Shown one piece after another: positions 8,423 to 18,527 of a stretch of 42,592 bases of DNA. Made by a program: the position numbers and the translations under genes. Source of the stretch: Gracilaria vermiculophylla (Eukaryota > Rhodophyta > Florideophyceae > Gracilariales > Gracilariaceae); assembly GCA_019155205.2 (NCBI GenBank), contig JAHNZQ020003146.1, positions 1,547,274 to 1,589,865 of the forward strand. Reading direction: 5' to 3'. How positions within the stretch are numbered: position 1 is the first letter of the stretch; each line of letters starts with the position of its first letter. Below the pieces are notes generated by a model that searched no databases, was not told the origin of the DNA, and saw only the letters and a list, made by a program, of their open reading frames with translations.

Positions 8423-9646
8423 ATGAGAGTCGTACTTTTGTTGCACAGCTTGTTGATTCCGCTTTTATTCCTCTGTCCTCTCTCGGAAGCCGGGTTTCCA
8501 ACCTTTTCTTACATTGGAGAATCCAGTCATGCTCCAGTGCCTTTGAGCAAACTTCCCCCACATATTGATGAACACAAATGGACTCTGGAGAATGTGACGC
8601 GACTAGCCGATGCGACTGATGAAGCTACAATTGCCTTCTTCGTGCAAATATCAGAATCTTCGTTGCCGCTTACGCCTCGTCTCTTAGCCAGAATACACCA
8701 CCCGGGAAACTTTTATGCCTTGCACTTTGACAAGAAAATTCCACCGCATCGCGTCGTGTCCATCGCCTCCGACATCAAGAATGACCCGCGTTATTCCAAT
8801 GTTTTCATCATGCCACGAGAACCTGTCACGTATCGCGGAGTGACAATGGTGTTGAATAACATGGGCGCAATGTCCCACCTCCTTGATATGGGAGACTGGG
8901 ATTATTTCATCAATCTTTCTGGGTCAGACTATCCGCTGGTGGCACCAGAGGTACCACGAAAGATCTTGGCCATGCCTCACGTACGTGAACGACGTTCCAA
9001 TTTCTTTATTGTCTCTCCAAAGGAACAATGGTCTGAAACCATGCATTATCGTTTTGAAAGAATCGCCGTGGACACTGCTCTGGGAATGTCTCAAAAGCCA
9101 GAAGATTCCTCACTGGTAGTTCTTGACCAAACCACCCCTCTGTTTTCAAAGATTAATTACGAATTTGTCAAGGGTGAAGGTTGGCTTATTCTCACTCGTG
9201 AGGCATGCAACTTCATGATCTCAAGTTCATATGCTCGCAAGATGTTGTTATCTATGGCATTTTCGCAAGACGCTTCTGAACATTTCTACGTGTCTTTGTT
9301 TTGGAATCATCCTGATTTTAATAAGACAATAGTTCCCCACTCTCTACGAACCGTGTACTGGCGTATCAATGGTAAGAACTCTGGACAACATCCCTATACA
9401 ATTGATCAAGTGCGCGAGCCCGATGGAAGTTATACGGTGTGGAAATGGCTCCGAACTTCACCCCACTGGTTTGCGAGAAAATTCTCCGTCCCGGATAGTG
9501 AAGTAATGGATTGGATAGACAACGAAATGAGCGGAGTCGGTGAAAATGTAAATGAGGCTGCCGTTGAGGAAAGCAAGAACCGTATGGAAGGCCATCTTCA
9601 CTGGTTATATGGGATGATGCAACATGGTGGAGAGAATAGAAGATGA
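8423..9646 (+). CDS. GT14 glycosyltransferase (core-2/I-branching, xylosyltransferase-like)
   Basis: A 407-residue secretory-pathway glycosyltransferase of the Branch/GT14 family (beta-xylosyl-, N-acetylglucosaminyl- or glucuronosyltransferases acting in the Golgi). The N-terminus is hydrophobic (residues about 3-20) and ends at SEAGF, reading as a signal peptide or short signal anchor. The domain starts at IAFFVQIS, continues through GNFYALHFDKK (about 94-104), RGVTMVLNNMGAM and DWDYFINLSGSDYPL (about 160-174), the hallmark of the family, and KGEGWLILTREACNF (about 251-265). The acidic DASEHFY near 288 fits the catalytic Asp/Glu region. Acceptor and donor cannot be assigned; cell-wall or mucilage polysaccharide or proteoglycan synthesis is likely. 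One intronless ORF with a clear ATG. Confidence 0.88.
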   Translation: MRVVLLLHSLLIPLLFLCPLSEAGFPTFSYIGESSHAPVPLSKLPPHIDEHKWTLENVTRLADATDEATIAFFVQISESSLPLTPRLLARIHHPGNFYALHFDKKIPPHRVVSIASDIKNDPRYSNVFIMPREPVTYRGVTMVLNNMGAMSHLLDMGDWDYFINLSGSDYPLVAPEVPRKILAMPHVRERRSNFFIVSPKEQWSETMHYRFERIAVDTALGMSQKPEDSSLVVLDQTTPLFSKINYEFVKGEGWLILTREACNFMISSSYARKMLLSMAFSQDASEHFYVSLFWNHPDFNKTIVPHSLRTVYWRINGKNSGQHPYTIDQVREPDGSYTVWKWLRTSPHWFARKFSVPDSEVMDWIDNEMSGVGENVNEAAVEESKNRMEGHLHWLYGMMQHGGENRR

Positions 9647-10073
9647 CGATGTAGGATGTTATGATTGTCATGGGGTGTATACTTGCTTTTCCCTGGTCGT
9701 CACATTCGTCTCAAAATTCTTCCCACCAAGACCCCCTTCACTTTGGTGCGCTCATTCTTTTCACCTTTTTTTTTTGTTCAGTAGCATCCTAAAGTTCGAA
9801 ACACTAGCTTTAAAATCGTAGCGTAGTTATGGTCCTTTAGTGAACAGTTGAACCCTATTCATCTGCGATGCTTTCTGTTTGTAAACTATGAGGGAAAGTC
9901 GGCCGAATTGCGTATGCCAAGTTTACATATATATATATATATATGACGCTTCTGTAGCACTTGCACTAAATTGAAATATCTTTCTCGTTTTGAAGACATT
10001 TCACTTCAGCCTAGAGAGTTTTTAATACTCGACAAGTCTTTTCAAACTCAAAATAGATCGAGAATACGTCGTC
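9647..10073. other. Convergent 3' intergenic region with (AT)9 microsatellite
   Basis: This stretch separates the 3' ends of the GT14 gene and the kinase gene. It holds an (AT)9 run at 9927-9944 and T-rich tracts, and no coding signal. If the kinase ORF ends in a splice donor (see findings), a last exon on the minus strand could lie here. Confidence 0.5.
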
Positions 10074-11918
10074 TTACCTTCCTTTCTTATGCAGAAGAGC
10101 AGTGAGTTTTCGAAAGCTTGAAGGAGAAGGTGAAGTAATATCTTCCGAAAGTTCCTGTGTTTCGGAGCGGAAATCTTCGATTGGTTCATTCGAGGCTTGA
10201 GATACAGACAGTGGATTTGAAGCATGGAAGGATTTTTTTGTTCGATAGCTTCGTGTATTTCGTTGGCCTGGTGTTCTTGGTGAATTGATCGATGTCGGAG
10301 ACTGCGCAAAAGAGATGGAGCCTAACGCTTTGCTAGGTGCATTGTTTTCGAGAGTTTCAGGCGGTTCTGAATGAGATCCAGTTCTTTCCTGGGCACGACT
10401 GCTACGCAAAGATCGCATCATTGCTCCAAAAGGACTCTTCAGAAGATCCCGAAACGATGTCGGAGTTTCATCGTCATCGGCTTCTTTCTGACGAGGGGAC
10501 TTCAGTGAGAAAGGAGCTAGCCTAGGCCGTGGGAAGTTTGTTTTGAAGGAAGGTGTGCTGCTCTCGACAGTATCGTCAGCTTCTTTTAGCCCCCGAGGAC
10601 TGAATACATTTTCGCCCGAGTGGCATATAACTTCCTTAAGTTCCGTGTCGTCATTTTCAAACGGAGAAAGGCCAACTAATGTTAGGTTTGGTTTCGCTCT
10701 ACCCTTCGGTTTGGGTGGCAGGGTAATCACATCCAATCCTGTTTCATCTTTGTTTAGAATCAGAGTACCGTCTCTAAGTTTTTGATTCAATTGAGCACCA
10801 ATGTGTGACTTCCTTGTTTTGTTGCTTTTGCTTGAGGCTCCTGCATTCTGTACCCCGAGAAGATTCGTCACAGGCTTTCTCTGTGATTCCTGGGAATATG
10901 TATTGTGAGTTGCTAGCTGACGATTTGATCGCATGCTTAATTGCTTCTGAGTAGCAAATGCTAGTTTTGTAACATCATTGGTATTCGTCGCAACGATGGC
11001 TGAATGAGAACCAGCCAAGTCACTACCATGAGACGGGTTCTGGACAGAAGACAAACTCATCCATGTTTCTTGGTTTTCTTTCAAAGCGCTGCCCTTGTAG
11101 TCTATGAGATACCATGGATGCGTACGAATGTCGTAAAGACTGGAGCGCTTGGAGGGATCTTTTCGAAGCAACTTTGATATAACGTCGCGTACCATGGGGT
11201 TGAAATGCTCTGGAAACTTAACTTCACCTCTCAGCACAGCTTGGAATACTGCAACATCATCGTCTCCCGTGAAAGGCAAATATCCGGCAAGCAAAGCGTA
11301 CAAAACGATTCCGCACTCCCACGCATCAATTTTCTCACCGTCATATCCATCGGGGGCTCGAAGAATGATCTCAGGAGCCATGTATTTCGGTGTACCACAC
11401 TGAGTTTTCAGCAGCTGCTTAGATTGAATCTTAGGGTCCAGCTCATCTTTCATCCAAGACATTCCAAAGTCAGTAATCTTAATATTACCCTTATCATCAA
11501 GCAGCAAATTCTCCGGTTTGAGATCTCTGTGCACGACACCTCGCCGGTGACAGTACACCATGGCATCAACTATCTGTTGGAAATAAAGACGGGATGTTGT
11601 CTCATCTAGACGAGTGTTGCGTACAATTTCGTCATATAATTCTCCTCCGGTGACAAGCTCCATAACGATGTATATTTTCGTCGGGGTCACAAGCACATTC
11701 TTCACGCTTACTATGTTCGGGTGGTTCAAATACGTCATAATCTGAATTTCTTTCCGAATATTGTTCTCAAAGTCAGGTCGAGGAAAGCATGCTTTATCGA
11801 ATATCTTGACAGCAAACTTCTCACCGGATTCCTCGTGTATTGCGAGCCGAACTTCTGCGAAAGCGCCCTCGCCAATTTTCCTTTTTACGATGTACTTTCC
11901 GACACGAAAGTACCCCAT
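10074..11918 (-). CDS. CAMK-group Ser/Thr kinase, CIPK/SnRK3-like
   Basis: A 614-residue protein kinase. The kinase domain spans about residues 9-265: glycine loop IGEGAFAEV (15-23), VAIK-type lysine K38, helix-C E57, catalytic HRDLKPEN with D132, DFG D150, then GTPKYMAPE and AWECGIVLYALLAGYLPF, which is typical of plant CIPK/SnRK3 and AMPK-like kinases. The remaining 350 residues are Ser/Thr/Lys-rich and low in predicted structure, with many SP sites (LKSPR, LKSPFG). I see no convincing NAF/FISL motif, so calcineurin-B-like partners are not supported. The ATG at 11918 directly precedes GYFRVGKY, the expected kinase N-terminus. The TAA stop overlaps a perfect AG|GTAAGA splice-donor sequence, so the C-terminus could differ. 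Confidence 0.9.
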   Translation of the reverse strand: MGYFRVGKYIVKRKIGEGAFAEVRLAIHEESGEKFAVKIFDKACFPRPDFENNIRKEIQIMTYLNHPNIVSVKNVLVTPTKIYIVMELVTGGELYDEIVRNTRLDETTSRLYFQQIVDAMVYCHRRGVVHRDLKPENLLLDDKGNIKITDFGMSWMKDELDPKIQSKQLLKTQCGTPKYMAPEIILRAPDGYDGEKIDAWECGIVLYALLAGYLPFTGDDDVAVFQAVLRGEVKFPEHFNPMVRDVISKLLRKDPSKRSSLYDIRTHPWYLIDYKGSALKENQETWMSLSSVQNPSHGSDLAGSHSAIVATNTNDVTKLAFATQKQLSMRSNRQLATHNTYSQESQRKPVTNLLGVQNAGASSKSNKTRKSHIGAQLNQKLRDGTLILNKDETGLDVITLPPKPKGRAKPNLTLVGLSPFENDDTELKEVICHSGENVFSPRGLKEADDTVESSTPSFKTNFPRPRLAPFSLKSPRQKEADDDETPTSFRDLLKSPFGAMMRSLRSSRAQERTGSHSEPPETLENNAPSKALGSISFAQSPTSINSPRTPGQRNTRSYRTKKSFHASNPLSVSQASNEPIEDFRSETQELSEDITSPSPSSFRKLTALLHKKGR

Positions 11919-12744
11919 GATTCTATAACCGAGTTCGGCGTTGTATTATTTATTTGTCTTGGAGTTGTTGTTGATTCCAATTGTACGATTGTACCACAAC
12001 TTGAAACACCAGGAGGGGAATTTCATCGAGAACTTTAGGTTTAATGTGCGTCGGCCCAGTCTTCAGGTCAAACAACTTCGAGGTGGGGCGTATGATTGGG
12101 GAGGTGACATCATGACTGACCTAGTTTTCGAGAAGATGCGGGAATTCGCGCTGGGAACTCTCCTCTTCATTTGGAACATGCACCCAAAGAAAAAATTCAG
12201 CACATCGCACGGGCTCGGCACCACGTACCACTTTCGTGGTGCAAATGCAGTGGTTGACATGTGAGAAGAGAAACAGCATGTAGGTGACTGACGAGCACAG
12301 ACATGAAAGCACTCACCAACTAAGTGCATTTGACAGCGCAACCACACGCCATGACACGACACAAGGGTTGGTGAAAAAGCAACCTAGCGAAGGCCTACAA
12401 TTCAGCCCGAATCAGATGGCACACATACTTTAAACTGGCGAGTATGATTCACTCACCATACGAACTCATGTTTGCTCGAGCACGGCAACGGCCTGATGCC
12501 AGTTTGAAACTGACTACTTAATAGTCGGTGCACTTCGCTCCACTTAGTAAATATTTGGGGCACGACGCGCAATTTACGAATACAACACTGGGTGGCTGAA
12601 GCTTGTCATTGCGCACAGCGCGTTGAGCGCAAAGCAAACATAAACGCCTCTACCGCCGAAACGATTCATACTCCTCGTGGGTAGGGTGATGGATGGAACG
12701 AGGTGTGCGATGCATAACGCAGGTCGGCTTTAAGAACTCGCCTT
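11919..12744. other. Intergenic region upstream of the kinase gene
   Basis: It contains no supported ORF. It presumably holds the promoter of the kinase (minus strand) and the 3' end of the downstream minus-strand gene. An 8-bp perfect inverted repeat (GCACCACG and CGTGGTGC, 9-nt loop) lies at 12218-12242. Confidence 0.5.
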
Positions 12745-13308
12745 TTAAGTTTGTTTAGGTGCAGGTGTGGTCTCAGATGTGGAGGACGTGCTCTCCGGGG
12801 CACTGGTAGAGGCAGTTGTTGGTGTTGTCTCCGATGCAGGGGCGGAAGTGGCGTCAGATCGAGGGCCTTTCTTCGGTTTGAACTGGTTGGTCACGGCATC
12901 CACCGATGCGCATCCGATGCGATACGTTCTCCGGGCCGTCGTTGTGGACAACTCCTTAATGAGAATCCACGTAAGTGATATGGTTGGTGGATTGAGCAAT
13001 ACACTTAGGCAGGCGAGTCGAGAAGCGTTTCGCTTACCCGCGACGAGAAGTGCCCATGACAGAGGAATGGTGGCGATGTTAGCGGCGGAGAGCAAGAGAC
13101 CGAAAACTCTACTTGGTGCATACCACGGTAATCGCTTACGGTACACCTGACGGTTGAAACGGGCTTTGGCGTCAGGCAGAATCAGAAAGTACCATAGAGT
13201 GGCAATGGTCTTGGCGACCAAGTTGGGGTTGCCTCCGTCTGGTGCGATGAACGCGGTGGCCACATGACCGAGACAGCGGCTGGTTGTGGAGCGATGACGA
13301 TCCGACAT
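12745..13308 (-). CDS. Hypothetical small membrane protein with Ser/Thr/Pro tail
   Basis: A 187-residue ORF with a clean ATG at 13308. It has a short N-terminus, a moderately hydrophobic segment (about 35-45, ATLWYFLIL), two stronger hydrophobic segments (about 68-91 and 100-117), a basic stretch, and a C-terminal tail of about 40 residues rich in Ser, Thr, Pro and Ala that looks disordered. I do not recognise a family. A possible internal donor (GGGTAAGC near 13037) was tested: removing sequence to the nearest AG shifts the frame, so the unspliced reading is preferred. Confidence 0.5.
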   Translation of the reverse strand: MSDRHRSTTSRCLGHVATAFIAPDGGNPNLVAKTIATLWYFLILPDAKARFNRQVYRKRLPWYAPSRVFGLLLSAANIATIPLSWALLVAGKRNASRLACLSVLLNPPTISLTWILIKELSTTTARRTYRIGCASVDAVTNQFKPKKGPRSDATSAPASETTPTTASTSAPESTSSTSETTPAPKQT

Positions 13309-14109
13309 GGTGCGGGGCCACGGGGCTTGAGGTGATCCCGTTCGATAAGGGCTGCAACCACAAGGACGCGGTGGGGCGCGACAAGCGCGGGCGAGGCCGG
13401 ACGCGCGCGCGCGTGTGATTTATGTAGCGAGGCGGAACAGCACTGTCGAGCGTGTCACATGGCAGCGGATGAGAATGAATGGCGCTTGACGCACAGCGCT
13501 TCCGCGTGCTCGCTGAGCAGTGGACCATCGCACACGCCTTACACGTGCCTCCTCCATCGCTGGTTTTGTGTTTCTGGTGGAGAACACTAAATTACATCAT
13601 GGGAAATAAACGTAGGTATAGGAAGAGGTCTGTGCTCACGCTCCAGGATGATCACACCGCTCTTCTTCATGCATTCCACACAATCGTTAAAACGGGCAAT
13701 CCTTTGTCCCGGTCGCTCAAGCACATACCTTACCAATGCGAAAACTGGAGTCTCCTGCCCACAGGCTTTCCCATTGACAGGGGGCGAAAATGCTCAGACA
13801 GGCAGCGTCTGAGGGTGCTTTTGTACTGTACTTGCTACATCAAGCACAAACGATGCGAGAACGTCAAGCCTCGCATGAAAAAAGGCGTTTTCCATGTCAC
13901 AGTGCCGCAAAATAATTGGCAGTGCGCCGAAGCAAACTGTTGTCAAGATCGAGAAACCACTGTGGAAAGCGCCAAATTCTACAACTCGCAACACTGTTTG
14001 ATTTCATTCAAATCTCAGCCAAGCTCAGTTTACTTCTCAAAACTTAACGAGTCACCACCCTCTTCGGGTACAAGCTGTCAAACTCTCGAAATCGATCACT
14101 GTGACGCGC
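13309..14109. other. Intergenic region with an unexplained plus-strand ORF
   Basis: A 233-codon plus-strand ORF with an ATG (13479-14180) crosses this gap and runs 71 bp into the 3' end of the dipeptidase gene in antisense. Its translation is rich in Cys, Trp, His and Arg and matches nothing I know, so it is not called as a gene. The left part, 13309-13478, is the likely promoter of the small membrane-protein gene. Confidence 0.4.
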
Positions 14110-16116
14110 TCATAAACGTTGGTAACCGTTTCTGTTGGAACGCTTCAGCGCAGAACACCCAAACAAAACAAAGCACATAGACAACATCGAACCAACGACT
14201 AAACCAATCGAGAACGTAAAGATGGACCACGGTACCGCCATCTCGTACCACTCATCGATCTCTGTTTGCGTCGAGTCACGCTCAAAACGAGCCCCATAGC
14301 TGCCGCCGGTCTCTCGTGCTGCAAAGTACCCGACATTCTGTAGCCACCACTCAGGGTAAAACATAGACTTCATCTCAATCTTTGACGCGTTTTCGTCGCG
14401 CATGATGTACCCATCGTGGAATCGAGCCGCAAGCTGCCAAAAGAACTCCGAATACCGCGTTTTCGAAGTGGTCGCCACTTTTTGGCAGAAGTCATGCACG
14501 AGAGAGACCGCTTGATCCATCTTGCCCTTTTCAACGAGTTTGTTCGCTTCCTCATCAATTTCGTCAATATTATAGCTCTCAACATCTCGCTGTAGCCTCT
14601 TCAAATCGTTGACGGCATGCTTATAAAACTTGTGCACCCAATTAGATACCAAAGTTACTGACCAAAACAAAGATTCGTTGTCATATCTGAAGAGCGACCC
14701 TCGGCTAAACTCTTTTGGAATCGACTGCACCGAAATGTACAGCGGCACAAATACGCTGGAGCTCGGTTGCTGCTGTGAATAGAACATCATAGACCCAAGT
14801 TCCCGGGGAAGACTCAGTTTTGACCGTGAAATTGTTGTATAGCTAGTGCGAAACATGGACACAGCTCGTCCAAACTCGCCACTAGCAGCTCTATCAGACG
14901 ACATGTTACCATTTGCTTCGATGTCGTATCTGTTAGGATCCCCGTACGGTCCGCCAGCTTCACCAGCAGTGAGGTCAAACCGGGTGTCTTCAAAATGATC
15001 TCTGTACATACGAAAAACATCTTCTCTGGTTAGCTTCGCTTTGGGAGTCACAGAAAACGGATACCCATCCAGCCAATCATTCGCATGGGGATCTAAGACT
15101 CCCAGAAGATCAGGATTCGCGAGAGTAAACAATCTCCAGACCCTCATATTAGAGTATGTGCTACGAGGTGGATATCGCAACTTGCTGAAAGTTTTCGTGA
15201 AATCAAGCTTGGTACCTTGAGTCCAGAGACCATGGCGCAAAGCGACGTTGTACAGGTTCGTAGAATACATGAAGTCATCACTCTCAGAATCAATAGCTCG
15301 GATAATAAACGAATTCGCCACGACAGTCATGTCTGTGTCTGGCACTCGCTGTGCTACCCAAATGGCACTTTTTCCTGTATCATCAGGAATAATATGAAAT
15401 ACCCATGCTTCTCGTCGGTCGGCTACCATCAAAGACTCCCCAGCCTCGTAAAACATTTCACGTTCATCAAACCAATATCCACCATAGTAACCATACTGCT
15501 CAGCAAGTTCTCCCATGATTTTGATAGCCTTCCTTGCCGTCATAGCTCGTTCCAAGGCGATTTGAGACAATGTACCAATATCAAATAGCGCATACCCACC
15601 CTGTGTGCGTGGTTTTGAGACAAATCTTGACGAACAAGTACTTTCCGACATTGACACACCGTGCTCATTTAATATCCCATATCCGGCTCCGCCTTCAAAC
15701 AAAGCGAAAGTGTGCGGGACTTCAGGGATGTAACCAATTGGCGTCGATATGCTCCAATTCTGTACCTGTGAGGCTGTGCCTTGTAGATTTGATGGATGCC
15801 ATGTTACGGATCGTTTGTGACTGACAAGGTGAGGATATTCGTCATGGGTCAGAAACACTGGTCTCCTTGCATTTGGAAGGTGGTCTCGTGCGGGCACTTT
15901 GGCCAGACGGAAATCGCAGGCTGAGCAATCGACGGAACCGGCGGTGTAAGTGCACTCATCTACAGTGGCGAGCCTTCCAAATACGGCGGCCGTACATGCC
16001 GTAGTCGACGAAATGCCGGAAAGAACAGCAATTAGTAGCAAAAAGGAACGGAAAAAGTTTGTTGAGATTATGTTGCAATGCTTCTTATTCCACGGACGGA
16101 GCGCTGACAGCATCAT
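14110..16116 (-). CDS. Peptidase C69 family dipeptidase with C-terminal membrane anchor
   Basis: A 668-residue secreted or endomembrane dipeptidase of the Ntn-hydrolase C69 family. An N-terminal signal peptide (hydrophobic core FFRSFLLLIAVLSG, about 21-34) ends at STTA|C, placing the predicted nucleophile Cys at residue 41, which would be exposed by processing as in this family. The following segments VDCSACDFRLAKVPARDH and GYGILNEHGVSMSESTCSS are typical of C69, as is the SLMVADRREAWVFHI strand. A single transmembrane helix (about 632-655) and a short basic tail (LKRSNRNGYQRL) anchor the protein, unlike bacterial members. The first of two adjacent ATGs is at 16116; the second would remove one residue. 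Substrates are probably dipeptides in a lysosome-like vacuole or at the cell surface. Confidence 0.88.
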   Translation of the reverse strand: MMLSALRPWNKKHCNIISTNFFRSFLLLIAVLSGISSTTACTAAVFGRLATVDECTYTAGSVDCSACDFRLAKVPARDHLPNARRPVFLTHDEYPHLVSHKRSVTWHPSNLQGTASQVQNWSISTPIGYIPEVPHTFALFEGGAGYGILNEHGVSMSESTCSSRFVSKPRTQGGYALFDIGTLSQIALERAMTARKAIKIMGELAEQYGYYGGYWFDEREMFYEAGESLMVADRREAWVFHIIPDDTGKSAIWVAQRVPDTDMTVVANSFIIRAIDSESDDFMYSTNLYNVALRHGLWTQGTKLDFTKTFSKLRYPPRSTYSNMRVWRLFTLANPDLLGVLDPHANDWLDGYPFSVTPKAKLTREDVFRMYRDHFEDTRFDLTAGEAGGPYGDPNRYDIEANGNMSSDRAASGEFGRAVSMFRTSYTTISRSKLSLPRELGSMMFYSQQQPSSSVFVPLYISVQSIPKEFSRGSLFRYDNESLFWSVTLVSNWVHKFYKHAVNDLKRLQRDVESYNIDEIDEEANKLVEKGKMDQAVSLVHDFCQKVATTSKTRYSEFFWQLAARFHDGYIMRDENASKIEMKSMFYPEWWLQNVGYFAARETGGSYGARFERDSTQTEIDEWYEMAVPWSIFTFSIGLVVGSMLSMCFVLFGCSALKRSNRNGYQRL

Positions 16117-17106
16117 TACAAGTCGTTGAAGCGCAACTTTACTTTGACTTACTGCCCAACGAAGAGCGTATTAATCGATATCCCGAACCAATGCAAGAAG
16201 GGACTGCCGAGAGATAAGCAATATCGTTTGACAGAGCGACACCAAGTGAAGCTTGAATATCTGCGCGCGGTTCAGAAGTGAAACGATCCACGCAAACCCT
16301 CCCTTTGAAGACGCGAAGCAGCCAGTGCTGTCTGCAGACAAAGCGATGACTTACACACCGGCAGCGGATGAGGCAATGTCTGCTTCGGCAGCCAGGGATT
16401 CTGCGCGTGTTGCCTCAACTCAGCTGTGGCACGGGTGAAATGTGGCATGTGGCGATTGTTTCCGGAAAATGCTGACGTTCACGGGGTTGCATTTGTGGAA
16501 AGTTGGAAGCCATTACTTTGAAGGCAGATTTGCATCGACGTGTCGGCTGATCACGGAGACTCGAAGTGGAACTCGACAGCATTGAAACGCGCATGTTCAC
16601 GGAACCTCAGCGGATCGTCCAGTAAGTAATCGTCCACGGACGCTTTAAAAATTGAACAGCACTCCATGACAACTTATTGGTGCACTGCAGCCTTCGAGCC
16701 ATCGAACGGATGCTCCGGGACCGGCGTCAGGCACAGTTGGGGAGAATCACCATGGACTTCGTCTTTCGAGCGAGGGCTGATCCCAACATAAAGTAGCTAA
16801 GCTCTTCAACACGTGTGTCCGTCAACGTGTAAATCCGTTTCTCTGTCGTGTCCATTCACCAATCAAAGCGAGCGGACCCAAGTAGCTTTCAATAGCCCAA
16901 GGATTTGTAGTATCCCTTGTGTCTCCTGGGCAAACTGCGCCAACCAAGCTCTTATGTTGTCTGCGCTTCGGACCCACAGTATTGTGTCGAAGTGGATGCC
17001 TCATTAGTCTCATAATCTCTCCGCCTGTTCTTCGCTGGCAGCGTTCCGATACTTACGAAGCATTACGCTCGCCTTCTGAACCGTCACACCCATCTGCGAA
17101 CCGCTA
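16117..17106. other. Bidirectional promoter region
   Basis: About 990 bp separates the divergent C69 dipeptidase and gamma-CA-like genes. Only short chance ORFs occur on both strands. No repeat, RNA gene or clear TATA element was identified. Confidence 0.5.
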
Positions 17107-17844
17107 ATGATGTTGTCGATGCAGAGAGCTGTCTTACAACGCGCGGTGACCCATCTACGTCACTTTGCCACGAAACTAGCACCTCCCGGCAATGGTCCCA
17201 ATCATCGTTCCATCATGGCGCTAGATGCCAACACCATTAGGCCGTATGTTCAACCAAACGCTTTCGTCGCCCCTTCAGCATCTGTGATCGGATCGGTCGT
17301 AGTCAACGATAAAACGGCCATCATGTACGGCACTGTGGTGCGCGGTGATCTGGCTCTCATCCAGATTGGTGCTCTTACTATTATCGGCGAGAATTGTGTG
17401 CTCACAGCTGGTGCCGTTGAAGGCTCCATGACACCATCCGATGCGGTTGCTACGGGTCTCACCATTGAGCCGGAGCTGTTGGTTGGAGACTATTGCTTGA
17501 TTGGTGCTAATGTCACGTTGAAGGGCTGTCGGATAGAAGGCTACAACACCATCGGACACTGTTCAAGCGTTGCGGAAGGCGCCGTTGTTGGAAGATTTGC
17601 CGTTCTCGAGCCTGGAACCAGCGTTGGGGAGGGTGTGACTATCCCAGAAGAGGAGGTCTGGGCGGGATCTCCAGCGCAAAAAGTTCGTGACATCACACCG
17701 GATGAGAAATCGAAAGTTGCACAAGATGCTGAGCGCCGCTTCGCAGTAACATCTTCACATGCGTACGAGTTTTTACCAGTAGGCTTCGGCTACTTGGAAA
17801 AGGAGGCTATGGAAGCCGGTAAAGCAGCTACGGTTCCCGAGTAG
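17107..17844 (+). CDS. Gamma-carbonic-anhydrase-like (gamma-CAL) subunit of mitochondrial complex I
   Basis: A 245-residue left-handed beta-helix protein expected in the matrix-facing carbonic-anhydrase domain of plant/protist complex I. The N-terminus (about 1-36, Arg-, Ala- and Ser-rich, almost no acidic residues) reads as a mitochondrial transit peptide. The hexapeptide-repeat core runs from about VAPSASVIG to VWAGSPAQKVRD. The metal-binding histidines of active gamma-CAs are not at the expected places: the region after VRGDL reads GENCVLTAG rather than a xVHxA form, and VGDYCLIGANV replaces the usual GH signature. This points to a catalytically inactive gamma-CAL rather than a true enzyme. 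The C-terminal EFLPVGFGYLEKE matches the gamma-CAL tail (EFLP...YLEVEK in plants). The first of three close in-frame ATGs is used. Confidence 0.87.
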   Translation: MMLSMQRAVLQRAVTHLRHFATKLAPPGNGPNHRSIMALDANTIRPYVQPNAFVAPSASVIGSVVVNDKTAIMYGTVVRGDLALIQIGALTIIGENCVLTAGAVEGSMTPSDAVATGLTIEPELLVGDYCLIGANVTLKGCRIEGYNTIGHCSSVAEGAVVGRFAVLEPGTSVGEGVTIPEEEVWAGSPAQKVRDITPDEKSKVAQDAERRFAVTSSHAYEFLPVGFGYLEKEAMEAGKAATVPE

Positions 17845-18527
17845 CACGTACGCCTATTCTTTTTGTTTTTCTTGCGGGATAAAACTTTCAACGACAGGCT
17901 GAGTACGAAGCTAGCTCTCGCACTTCTTACGCCTGGGGCGCACTTTGTAGATAGAGAAGAATTGCAATGTGTATGCATTTGGCGTCCGATTCGCCAAAAA
18001 CCTGAACCAAATACACAGCTAATTCAAATTCGATGATGTTCTGGTGACAAATAGCTCACTGGAGAACAAGGCTTCCAGGAAGCACCGACGGTCTTATGTC
18101 TCTGACGATCTGCGTATGATCATCCCGCTTGATTCTGGCGAAGTTTGCTGTAACTCAGTTTATTTGTTTAAATGTTTTGCGGTTGTTATTGTACAAAGGT
18201 AGCATAGCAGGCTAACGAGATAAAAGAAGAGAGTTGCTCAAGAGCACGCGTGTGACAAGTAAGATTTTTGTCTATGTTGTGGATTGAAGAAAGCCTGGTT
18301 TTGGAAGGAGCATCCGAAAATTGATAAAATCATCCACACTTTGATCGTTGTCCACTTGTGCAGCCGTTGGCGCTGTCGCGCGCGCGGTCGTGGCATATTT
18401 TACTCAGAAATAAGACACCATCCTATCACGTTTCTGAATAGGATTCTTAAAGCTGTTTGCATCCTGCCTTAGCGATGCATGTCTTCCATCGCGCTCATTC
18501 GCCGCAGTCCCAACTCATTCATCCGTG
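17845..18527. other. Intergenic region
   Basis: This holds the presumed 3' end of the gamma-CAL gene and the promoter of the TMEM198-like gene on the same strand. It shows no coding signal beyond short chance ORFs. Confidence 0.5.

Noticed and set aside
9927..9944. (AT)9 run as a TATA box or terminator
   Set aside because: It lies between two convergent 3' ends and is better explained as a microsatellite.
12955..13037. Possible intron in the 12745-13308 gene (GTAAGC to TTAAG, 83 nt)
   Set aside because: Removal shifts the frame into a translation that stops early, and no ACTGAC-type branch point is present.
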